From contig NZ_APNH01000001.1 of NCBI RefSeq assembly GCF_040361275.1, positions 965,001-1,029,000 on the forward strand: a stretch of 64,000 bases of DNA. Reading direction: 5' to 3'. Made by a program: the position numbers and the translations under genes. This DNA is from Salinisphaera sp. T31B1. Its GTDB lineage: Bacteria > Pseudomonadota > Gammaproteobacteria > Nevskiales > Salinisphaeraceae. A model generated the notes under the pieces. That model made no database searches and had not been told where the DNA came from. It saw only the letters and a program-made list of their open reading frames with translations. Shown piece after piece: positions 57,413-64,000 of this stretch (the first letter of the stretch is position 1; each line of letters opens with the position of its first letter).

Positions 57413-57615
57413 GGGCCGAACCCGGCCGGCCGAGGGGCGCTCGATCGCGCCTTGTCCATGCCGAGGTGCCTGAACACCAGCGCGCGAATTACGCCACGCT
57501 CAGCCGGCCGGTCGGCCCGTCGTGGGCTGGGGGCAACTGCTCGAACGGGCTCGGAGGGGTTGGGCAGGGTGTTCGTCATTATCGGCAGACGGCGCATCGG
57601 GCCGATAGCAGACAT

Positions 57616-57647
57616 AAAAAAGGCCGGCGCACCTGCGTGCGCCGGCC
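57616..57647 (-). terminator. Rho-independent terminator after glsB
   Basis: On the minus strand GGCCGGCGCA pairs with TGCGCCGGCC around a 6-nt loop, followed by six T. It lies 22 nt after the GlsB stop and isolates it from the downstream hypothetical gene. Confidence 0.95.
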
Positions 57648-57668
57648 CCCAAACGATCGGCGGTCCGA

Positions 57669-57920
57669 TCAGCGTGATTTGACCACGCGATACAGCCACA
57701 GCAGCAGGATTGCGCCGAGAATGGCTACGATGAAGCTGCCGATATTGAAACCGGACACCGCGCCGAAGCCCAGTGCCGTGGCGATGAAGCCACCCACCAA
57801 CGCCCCGAGTATGCCGATGACGATAGTGACGATGATGCCGCCCGGGTCGTCGCCGGGCATGATCAGCTTGGCGAGGGCGCCTGCGATGAGGCCGAACACG
57901 ATCCACGCGATAATGCCCAT
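57669..57920 (-). CDS. GlsB/YeaQ/YmgE-family small membrane protein
   Basis: This 83-aa protein has three hydrophobic helices and the family motifs MGIIAWIVFGLIAGALAKLIMPG and GGIIVTIVIGILGALVGGFIA (transglycosylase-associated protein family). Members are stress-induced in many bacteria; the molecular role is unclear. It is a single-gene unit with its own terminator. Confidence 0.94.
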   Translation of the reverse strand: MGIIAWIVFGLIAGALAKLIMPGDDPGGIIVTIVIGILGALVGGFIATALGFGAVSGFNIGSFIVAILGAILLLWLYRVVKSR

Positions 57921-57992
57921 ACTGTTTCCTTATTTCCTTGTATAACTCAGGCTTATCGTGCGCCTCGTACAGGTGAGGTGCAAGCGGCGTAT

Positions 57993-58802
57993 TCACGGGG
58001 CGCGGCGATATCGAGCCTTGGCCCGACGCCCGCGCGCGCTCAGCCACGGGCGCAGCAGCCGCGGTAGCGCTGGTATCAGATATCCGACGGTTGCCATCAG
58101 GCGTGCGGTGGCCGGGCGGCTGCGTTCGATGCGCCCGTCAGCGGCACAGGCGAGCACCAGGTCGGCGATCTGTTCAGGGCTGCTCATGGCCTGCGAGAAG
58201 GTGATATCCGAGACTGCATCGATATCCGACAGGATGAAATCGGTCGCAACGGGGCCCGGCGAAACCACGCTCACGCGGATGCCGGTATCCGACAGTTCCT
58301 CGGCCAGAGCATAGGTGAGCGCGCGCAGGCCGAACTTGGTGGCCGAATACGTCGCGCTGCCCGCCAGCGGCATCTGGCCGGCGATCGAGGCAACGTTGAC
58401 GATCGCGCCATGCTCGGCCGCGCGCAGGTGGTCCAGCGCTAGCCGGGTCAGTACTACCGGAGCTCGCAGATTGACATCCACCATGGCCGCCAGTTCGTCG
58501 TCGCTGCGATCGATCAGCGGGCCGCGATGATGAGCGCCGGCATTGTTGATGAGGATATCCAGCCGGCCGTGTACCGCGACCGCCGATGCGATCAGCCGTC
58601 GGCAGCCGTCCACCGTCGACAGATCGGCCGTAATCGGCGTGGCGCCGATTGCGTCTGCAACTCGCTTTAGGCGCCCGGCATTTCGCGCGGCGACGATCAC
58701 GCGCGCACCGGCGGACGCGAACGCCCGGGCCGAGGCCAGGCCGACCCCGGCAGAGCCGCCGGTGACCAGTACCACGCGGCCCGTGAAGACATCCCGGGCC
58801 AT
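57993..58802 (-). CDS. SDR-family oxidoreductase
   Basis: This 269-aa protein is a classical SDR: VVLVTGGSAGVGLASARAF, NNAGAH, VASIAGQMP with the catalytic Ser, and YSATKFGLRAL. After the catalytic domain it carries a C-terminal extension (VGYLIPALPRLLRPWLSARGRRAKARY), likely a membrane-associating tail with a basic end. Its ATG lies 1 nt after the YkvA-like stop, so the two are coupled. Substrate unknown. Confidence 0.88.
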   Translation of the reverse strand: MARDVFTGRVVLVTGGSAGVGLASARAFASAGARVIVAARNAGRLKRVADAIGATPITADLSTVDGCRRLIASAVAVHGRLDILINNAGAHHRGPLIDRSDDELAAMVDVNLRAPVVLTRLALDHLRAAEHGAIVNVASIAGQMPLAGSATYSATKFGLRALTYALAEELSDTGIRVSVVSPGPVATDFILSDIDAVSDITFSQAMSSPEQIADLVLACAADGRIERSRPATARLMATVGYLIPALPRLLRPWLSARGRRAKARYRRAP

Positions 58803-58803
58803 A

Positions 58804-59226
58804 TCAGTCCACCGGGCGGACCGTCTGGCGATGGGCCGGGCGGTCGAACCAGGTATCGAGCTTCTGCGACGTTCGCCGCCGGACATCGCTATCGATATAT
58901 TGCGACAGCGTGATCACCGCCAGCGTGAGCGCGCCGAGGTCGTCGGTCAGGCCCAGGCCGAACAGCCAGTCGGGGATCGCGTCGAACGGCAGGATGAAAT
59001 AGCCGAGCGCGCCGTAGGCAGTTGCCCGGGCCCAGGCGGGCGTGCTCGGGCGTTGGGCCGCGTAATGCAGCCACAGCGCCTTTTCGAGCAGCTCGTAGCC
59101 GGCCCGGCGCGCGACCCGCGAGACCTTGCTCCAGAAGCGTGTGTTCGAGTACTGGCCTTCGTAGCTGCGAATCTGTTCGACCGATCGGGGCGGCTGGCTC
59201 GGGCGGCGGAAACGGGTCAAGTCCAT
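58804..59226 (-). CDS. YkvA (DUF1232) family protein
   Basis: This 140-aa protein has the DUF1232 core ARATAYGALGYFILPFDAIPDWLFGLGLTDDLGALTLAVITLSQYI at about residues 65-110, with the conserved ILPFDAIPD turn and two membrane helices. An N-terminal soluble region precedes it. The function of YkvA proteins is unknown. GGAG lies upstream of the ATG (tccATG context). Confidence 0.9.
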   Translation of the reverse strand: MDLTRFRRPSQPPRSVEQIRSYEGQYSNTRFWSKVSRVARRAGYELLEKALWLHYAAQRPSTPAWARATAYGALGYFILPFDAIPDWLFGLGLTDDLGALTLAVITLSQYIDSDVRRRTSQKLDTWFDRPAHRQTVRPVD

Positions 59227-59305
59227 GATGATCTCCTGGCGCGAACGCGCGTGACACGATCCAGATTAGGCTCTGACCCGCGGCCGAGCAATGGATCGCG
59301 CGGCT

Positions 59306-60895
59306 TCATCGGATCGGCAGAAAACTGTGCGCCTGCGCCCGTCGCCAGGCTTTTTCATAATGGCCGTCGCCGGTGCCGCTGAGCAGCTCCCCGGTATCCA
59401 GAAAACGATAGACATCGTCGGCGGTATGAATTTCCGAATCGGTGGTGCGCCGGCACAGATGCTCGGGGCGCAGCTGGCCCGGGTGATCCAGTCCGACCGT
59501 GGCCACGACTTCCTGCATGGCCGCGACCGTGCGGCGATGGAAGTTGTAGACTCGTTCGGCCTTGTCCGGCACCACTACCGCACGCTGGCGCCATTTGTTC
59601 TGGGTCGCCACGCCCGTGGGGCAGCGATCGGTATGACAGGACTCCGACTGGACACAGCCGACCGCGAACATGAACGCGCGGGCCGAGTTGCACCAGTCCG
59701 CGCCCAGCGCCATGTTGGCCGCCATACGAAAGCCCGAGGTGATCTTGCCTGACGCGCCGATCTTGATGTGCTCGCGCAGCCCAGCGCCCACCAGCGTATT
59801 GTGAGCCCACACCAGGCCTTCCCGCAGCGGTGTGCCGACGTTGTCGGCCAGTTCCAGGGGCGCGGCGCCGGTGCCGCCTTCGGCACCGTCGACGACCACG
59901 AAATCGGGCATGATGCCGGTCTCGATCATGGCCTTGGCCAGCGCCATGAATTGCCAGCCGTGGCCGATACAAAGCTTGATTCCGACCGGCTTGCCGTCGG
60001 CCGAATCCCGCAGGGTGGCGATGAACTCCATCATCTCGATCGGCGTGGAGAACGCGCTGTGAGCCGCCGGCGAGACACAGGTCTGACCGACTTCGATACC
60101 CCGTGCCTCGGCAATTTCCGGGGTGACCTTCGAGCCGGGCAGCACACCGCCGTGGCCGGGTTTGGCGCCCTGCGAGAGTTTGATCTCGATCATCTTGACC
60201 TGGTCGTCGACCGCGCGCTCGGCGAACTGCTCGCGATCGAATCCGCCGTCGTCGCGTCGGCAGCCGAAATAGCCGCTGCCCAGCTCCCAGATCAGATCGC
60301 CGCCAAACTCCTTGTGGTGACGCGAAATCGAGCCTTCGCCGGTATCGTGGGCAAACCCGCCCATCGCCGCGCCCTTGTTAAGCGCGCGGATCGCGTTGGC
60401 CGATAGCGAACCGAAGCTCATCGCCGAGATATTGAGCGTCGATGCCTCGTAGGGCCGACTGCACTGCGGCCCGCCGATACGCACCGACGGCGGCGTCTCC
60501 TTGGGCGTCTTGGCCGCCATCGAATGCGCCAGCCATTCATGGCCTTCGGCATAGACGTTCTGTTCGGTGCCGAACGCATCGGCATCGTTGACGTTCTTTG
60601 CACGCTGGTAGACCTGCGAGCGCTGCTCGCGCGAAAACGGCGTGGCCTCGGTATCGGATTCCAGTAGATACTGACGAATCTCCGGACGTATCGCCTCGAT
60701 CGCCCAGCGGAAATGCGCCAGCAGCGGATAGTTGCGCAGCAACGCGTGCTCGCGCTGGAACAGATCGCGCAGACCGACGACCAGGAACACCGCGCTGATT
60801 GCCAGGAACAGCCCGAAATAACGTGGCATCCCGATGCTCAGGAAGCCGAACCCCAGGGTGGCCGCGAGCGCGACGATTAAAGCCAGATAACGCAT
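59306..60895 (-). CDS. Membrane-anchored FMN-binding glutamate-synthase-like protein
   Basis: This 529-aa protein has two N-terminal transmembrane helices (about 2-40), followed by the FMN-binding (GltB central) domain: MSFGSLSANAIRALNKGA, SQGAKPGHGGVLPGSKVTPEIA, VVDGAEGGTGAAPLELAD and GASGKITSGFRMA. A Cys set CVQSESCHTDRCPTG matches the 3Fe-4S site of glutamate synthase. The glutaminase domain is missing, so it is not a standard GOGAT. Members of this widespread group lack an established reaction. An ATG six codons upstream (60913) is an alternative start. Confidence 0.88.
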   Translation of the reverse strand: MRYLALIVALAATLGFGFLSIGMPRYFGLFLAISAVFLVVGLRDLFQREHALLRNYPLLAHFRWAIEAIRPEIRQYLLESDTEATPFSREQRSQVYQRAKNVNDADAFGTEQNVYAEGHEWLAHSMAAKTPKETPPSVRIGGPQCSRPYEASTLNISAMSFGSLSANAIRALNKGAAMGGFAHDTGEGSISRHHKEFGGDLIWELGSGYFGCRRDDGGFDREQFAERAVDDQVKMIEIKLSQGAKPGHGGVLPGSKVTPEIAEARGIEVGQTCVSPAAHSAFSTPIEMMEFIATLRDSADGKPVGIKLCIGHGWQFMALAKAMIETGIMPDFVVVDGAEGGTGAAPLELADNVGTPLREGLVWAHNTLVGAGLREHIKIGASGKITSGFRMAANMALGADWCNSARAFMFAVGCVQSESCHTDRCPTGVATQNKWRQRAVVVPDKAERVYNFHRRTVAAMQEVVATVGLDHPGQLRPEHLCRRTTDSEIHTADDVYRFLDTGELLSGTGDGHYEKAWRRAQAHSFLPIR

Positions 60896-61003
60896 GCAGG
60901 CATGGTACGGCATCCGGCCAGGCGTGGCTGTCCGGGTTGTTCGCTAGGCGAGGCCGTTTTATCACCCGCGCCATGCCGGCACGCGCGCCGGGAAGACCAG
61001 CTC

Positions 61004-61819
61004 CTAGCGCTGGCAGACGGGACAGTAGAACGTACTGCGTTGTCCGATGATCTCGCGCCGGATCGGCCCGCAACCGCGTGGGCAGGGTTGGTCGGTACGG
61101 CCATAGGCAGCCAGATCCAGCTGAAAATAGCCGGTATCGCCGTCGACGCCGATGTAGTCGCGCAGGGTGGTGCCGCCGACAGCGATCGCCCGGGCGAGCA
61201 CGTGCTTGATCGCCTCGGCGAGTCGATCGTAGCGGGCCCGGCCGATGCGCCCGGCGGCGCACCGCGGATGGATGCGTGCGGCATGCAGCGCCTCGCAGGC
61301 ATAGATGTTGCCGACCCCGACCACGGTCGCGCTGTCCATGATGAAGGTCTTGACCGGCGCGCGCCGCTGTCGGGAACGGGCATGCAGCCACGCGCCGTCG
61401 AACTCGGCCGACAACGGTTCCGGGCCTAGATGGGCCAGCAGCGAGAACGCGTACGGATCTCCGGTCAGCCAGAACATCGAACCGAAACGGCGTGCGTCGT
61501 TGAAGCGCATGGTCATGTCGTTGTCGAGCACGATATCGACATGATCGTGGCGCGCAACGGGCGTATCGGCCGGAACCAGCCGCAGTCGGCCGGACATGCC
61601 CAAGTGCAGACAGACATGGCCGAGATCCGCCTCGAACAACAGATACTTGGCCCGCCGATGGACCGCGTGCAGACGCTGACCGGGCAAAACCTCGGCCAGA
61701 GCGGGCGAGACGGGCCAGCGCAGTTGCGCTTGGCGCACGATCACCGTACGCACGGTCTGGTCGTGCACATGGGGGGCGATACCGGCACGCGTGGTCTCGA
61801 CTTCGGGGAGCTCGGGCAT
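61004..61819 (-). CDS. mutM: Formamidopyrimidine-DNA glycosylase MutM
   Basis: This 271-aa base-excision-repair enzyme removes 8-oxoguanine and FapyG. It begins MPELPEVETTRAGI, where Pro2 is the Schiff-base nucleophile and Glu3 the acid. YLLFEADLGHVCLHLGMSGRL and VGNIYACEALHAARIHP are further signatures, and a zinc finger ends the protein. The finger reads C-x3-C-x15-C-x2-C (CPRGC...CPVC) instead of the usual C-x2-C-x16-C-x2-C, a one-residue shift. It lies downstream of the DUF4340 gene on the same strand. Confidence 0.96.
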   Translation of the reverse strand: MPELPEVETTRAGIAPHVHDQTVRTVIVRQAQLRWPVSPALAEVLPGQRLHAVHRRAKYLLFEADLGHVCLHLGMSGRLRLVPADTPVARHDHVDIVLDNDMTMRFNDARRFGSMFWLTGDPYAFSLLAHLGPEPLSAEFDGAWLHARSRQRRAPVKTFIMDSATVVGVGNIYACEALHAARIHPRCAAGRIGRARYDRLAEAIKHVLARAIAVGGTTLRDYIGVDGDTGYFQLDLAAYGRTDQPCPRGCGPIRREIIGQRSTFYCPVCQR

Positions 61820-61852
61820 CGCTCTATTTTGTCACGGCGCCGAACATTGGCC

Positions 61853-62809
61853 CTAGTTGTCTGCCGGCGGGTGCGTCTCGGTCGGGCCGGCGCCACCGCC
61901 AGGCGTCAACGGAATGGCCGAGGGCGCAAGGTCGGTGGCCCGGCCTTGCCGCAACAGATCGGGATGGTCCATATCCAGCAGCGGACCGGCCTGGACCGCA
62001 GCCAGATGATAATCCACGCCCAGATCGGCATCGCGCAGAATCAGCTCGGGCCGGCGTTCGATCAGGTCGAGATATCGGGCCGGCCGATCGGCGAAATTCA
62101 GCGTGATCCGCGCAATACGCTCGCGCGAGGCGTCCATCGGTTCGACGCCCAGCGCACGGCTGTGGTGCCAGGCATCGATCGTGGCCTGCGCGTAGTCGGC
62201 GCCGCGGTCGACATCGGCAGGGGCAACCTGCCAGCCGCCGGTGCCGCTGCGGATCAGCGTCAGTCGCGGCAGGATCAGGCGGGTCAGCTGTTCATCACGC
62301 CCGATCAGCCCCGGCGCCAGCCAATGGGTCCAGCCCAGCGGCTGATCGGCCAGCTCGCCCACCGCAACCAGCAGCAACGCATGCGCGGTGCGCACATAGC
62401 GCGTCCCGGGGCGGGGGCCCTCGGCGCCGATGGCGATCGGCGCCTGATCGTTGAACCGCAGTACCAGCGACGGGTCGTCCATGCCGCTGACCGTCTCCGC
62501 CACGGCATCGCGGGCCATGCGGCGTTCGGGGACGGCGTCGGCGAACGCCAGCAGAGCCGCCACGCGGTTGGCATCCACGCGTGCCCGGACCGGTGCGCTC
62601 AGCCGCCAGCGAGCACCGTCCCGGTCGCGCGCCAGCGCGATCACGTCGTCGGGCGTGTTGACCGTGATGTCGGTAATGGCGGCCGATGCCAATCCGGTCA
62701 CGCTCGGCGGGGGCGACGGCTTCGGGGCACGCATGAGCCACAGGGCACTGCACAGGGCGACCAGCCCGGCGAACAGCAGCAGATTGAACACGATTCGCTT
62801 GCGATTCAT
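61853..62809 (-). CDS. DUF4340 protein, partner of a GldG-type ABC system
   Basis: This 318-aa protein has an N-terminal anchor (about 7-25), followed by tandem DUF4340 modules: VIALARDRDGARWRLSAPVRARVDANRVAALLAFADAV is the typical first strand-helix pattern. DUF4340 genes commonly sit next to gliding-motility-like ABC transporter genes (gldF/gldG), as here with the GldG gene 12 nt upstream. Role unknown; probably an extracytoplasmic component. Confidence 0.87.
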   Translation of the reverse strand: MNRKRIVFNLLLFAGLVALCSALWLMRAPKPSPPPSVTGLASAAITDITVNTPDDVIALARDRDGARWRLSAPVRARVDANRVAALLAFADAVPERRMARDAVAETVSGMDDPSLVLRFNDQAPIAIGAEGPRPGTRYVRTAHALLLVAVGELADQPLGWTHWLAPGLIGRDEQLTRLILPRLTLIRSGTGGWQVAPADVDRGADYAQATIDAWHHSRALGVEPMDASRERIARITLNFADRPARYLDLIERRPELILRDADLGVDYHLAAVQAGPLLDMDHPDLLRQGRATDLAPSAIPLTPGGGAGPTETHPPADN

Positions 62810-62821
62810 GGGCGTAACGGG

Positions 62822-64000
62822 TCAACGTCGGCGGCGCAGCCACCAGCGGCCCAGGCCGATGGCGATCAGTGCCATGGGCAGGCCGATCACGAACACCCAC
62901 CACATCAGGCGAATGCGGGCGGGGGCCATCTGCAGGGTCGCATCGGGAGCCTTGGGCACGTCGACGGCAATCTGCGCATCGCGGTGAGCCAGCCACTGGA
63001 AAACAGCCAGCGCCAGGGCGCGATTGCCCAGATTGCCCAGATGCCCGTTGGCCATGAAGTCGCTATCGGCGATTACCGCGACCCGCTGTTGATCCGGCGT
63101 CGCGGCAGCGCTGGGTGCGGTTTGGTCGGCGGGCATGGCTCGGGTCAGGGCCAGGGCCATGTCCACCGGCCCTCGGGTATCGCCCTTGCCAGGCTCGAAC
63201 ACCAGGCTGGCGCGGTCGAGTGCGCCGGTCTCCAGCCAGCTGCGCGTGGTCGAACGCAGGAACACGGCAGGCTTCCAGCCATGAGTCTCGGTAGCAGCCA
63301 GGCCGCCGGCAAAGGGGAACAGGCTCAGTTGGGTGAGATGTTCGGTGATCGGCGTATCCGGGTAGTTGGCGACCAGTGCCATGGCCGGGTGGCCCGTCCC
63401 CAGCGTCTGGTAATCCGGGTACACCAGAGTGCCGGGGCGCCAGCGGACGCCCAGATCGTCGGCCAGTGCAGCCAGGCCGTAGCGCTGGCCGGGATCGTCC
63501 ACCCATAGCAGGGCGCCGCCGCGTGCAACGTAGTCGCGGATCATGCGTATTTCGCCGGGCAGCAGGGTCTGCTGCGGACTGGCGATCACCAGCACCGCGG
63601 CATTGTCCGGGATCGCCGCGGCCTGGGCGAGATTGAGCGTGCGTGTGGTCATGCCCTGGGCATCGAGCACGCCGGCCAGTGCGCTGTAGCCGCCGCTGGC
63701 GTCGTCGTCCGGCGCGCGTTCGCCGTGGCCGGTGAGAAACACGATCCATTGTCGATGTGCAGCCGACAGCCGCTGCAATGCGTTGGTCACGCTGGATTCG
63801 CTGTAGTCGGTGAGGGTCTGGGTGCGGCCCTGGTAGCCGAGCACGACGGCGCCGTCGGTGCCGATACCCAGAGCCCGCATGCGGTCGGGATGGCGGGCCG
63901 GGTCGGCGAAGGTCAGCTTCACATAGCGGCTCGCTCGGGTATAGCGGGCCAGACGGGTCCGTACCGTATCCCGCTGGGGGCCGGGATAGATATAGGCCGT
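62822..64000 (-). CDS. GldG-family ABC-associated substrate-binding protein (partial, 5' end outside window)
   Basis: The frame is open to the window edge; 392 residues are visible. They include TRLARYTRASRYVKLTFADPARHPDRMRALGI, IVFLTGHGERAPDDDASGGYSALAGVLDAQGM, LLPGEIRMIRDYVARGGALLWVDDPG and a C-terminal transmembrane helix with an RRRR end. This is the ABC_transp_aux / GldG pattern, in which the protein accompanies an ABC-2 permease (GldF) and an ATPase expected upstream, beyond 64000. Function in non-gliding bacteria is unknown. Confidence 0.88.
   Translation of the reverse strand, partial: TAYIYPGPQRDTVRTRLARYTRASRYVKLTFADPARHPDRMRALGIGTDGAVVLGYQGRTQTLTDYSESSVTNALQRLSAAHRQWIVFLTGHGERAPDDDASGGYSALAGVLDAQGMTTRTLNLAQAAAIPDNAAVLVIASPQQTLLPGEIRMIRDYVARGGALLWVDDPGQRYGLAALADDLGVRWRPGTLVYPDYQTLGTGHPAMALVANYPDTPITEHLTQLSLFPFAGGLAATETHGWKPAVFLRSTTRSWLETGALDRASLVFEPGKGDTRGPVDMALALTRAMPADQTAPSAAATPDQQRVAVIADSDFMANGHLGNLGNRALALAVFQWLAHRDAQIAVDVPKAPDATLQMAPARIRLMWWVFVIGLPMALIAIGLGRWWLRRRR

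Noticed and set aside
57409-57579. Possible 56-aa gene overlapping the start of the hypothetical membrane protein (ATGA)
   Set aside because: No ribosome-binding site and no recognisable sequence; it lies in the leader between the glsB terminator and the next gene. It remains possible but unsupported.
61430-63508. A 692-codon plus-strand ORF
   Set aside because: It is antisense to mutM, DUF4340 and GldG genes and is Gln/Gly/Arg-rich without any family pattern.

Overview
The window is a 64 kb, high-GC chromosomal segment of a free-living, probably marine or halophilic gammaproteobacterium. It opens in the 3' part of a 23S rRNA gene, followed by 5S rRNA. The gene complement (greB, rep, ubiK, yifB/comM, mtgA, a yheT-type hydrolase, cytochrome c5, ppk, three amtB/glnK pairs, a TRAP transporter) is typical of that class. 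A Salinisphaera-like organism would fit, but that is an inference from gene content, not a measured relationship. No insertion sequence, prophage, integrase or CRISPR array was recognised.

Layout. 1-2.6 kb: rRNA operon end with a strong terminator. 2.7-7.3 kb: FUSC/DUF1656/HlyD efflux operon (aaeB-aaeX-aaeA type), then a convergent MFS exporter. 7.3-10.5 kb: greB, an amidase and an SDR enzyme. 10.5-21.8 kb: the main metabolic island. It holds a serine-glyoxylate-type aminotransferase, a complete DctP/Q/M TRAP transporter, a crotonase-fold enzyme lacking both classical hydratase glutamates, a family III CoA-transferase and a GlcG/HbpS protein. Convergent to these lie a large FAD/Fe-S 2-hydroxyacid dehydrogenase and a GntR/FCD regulator. 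21.9-30.1 kb: small operons (SDR, TspO, membrane protein, CbiX-type chelatase; SufT; Fsr-like MFS; a beta-propeller lactonase-like protein; DUF4112 with peroxiredoxin; DUF423 with PhzF). 30.2-37.4 kb: ppk1, then a run of coupled envelope genes (SYLF lipoprotein-like protein, mtgA, yheT-type hydrolase, glycosyltransferase, cardiolipin synthase). 37.6-43.0 kb: three P-II genes and three ammonium transporters, with a convincing sigma-54 promoter in front. 43.3-48.8 kb: ubiK, yifB, a TorF-like porin, rep and cytochrome c5.

48.9-49.6 kb: tRNA-Arg(CCG), followed by about 3.3 tandem copies of a 180-bp non-coding unit. Each unit carries the 3' end of the tRNA, a terminator hairpin and an inverted piece of the tRNA T-arm. 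49.7-59.2 kb: a two-component system, a MarR-like regulator, a SulP / universal-stress / TSUP anion-transport group, a thioesterase and small membrane proteins. 59.3-64 kb: a membrane-anchored FMN glutamate-synthase-like enzyme, mutM, and a DUF4340/GldG pair running off the window edge.

The most interesting points are the uncharacterised 2-hydroxyacid/CoA-thioester island (10.6-21.8 kb) with matching operator-like repeats at both ends, and the tRNA-tail tandem repeat array at 49.0-49.6 kb. All assignments come from reading the sequence and recalling protein families; no database search was run.
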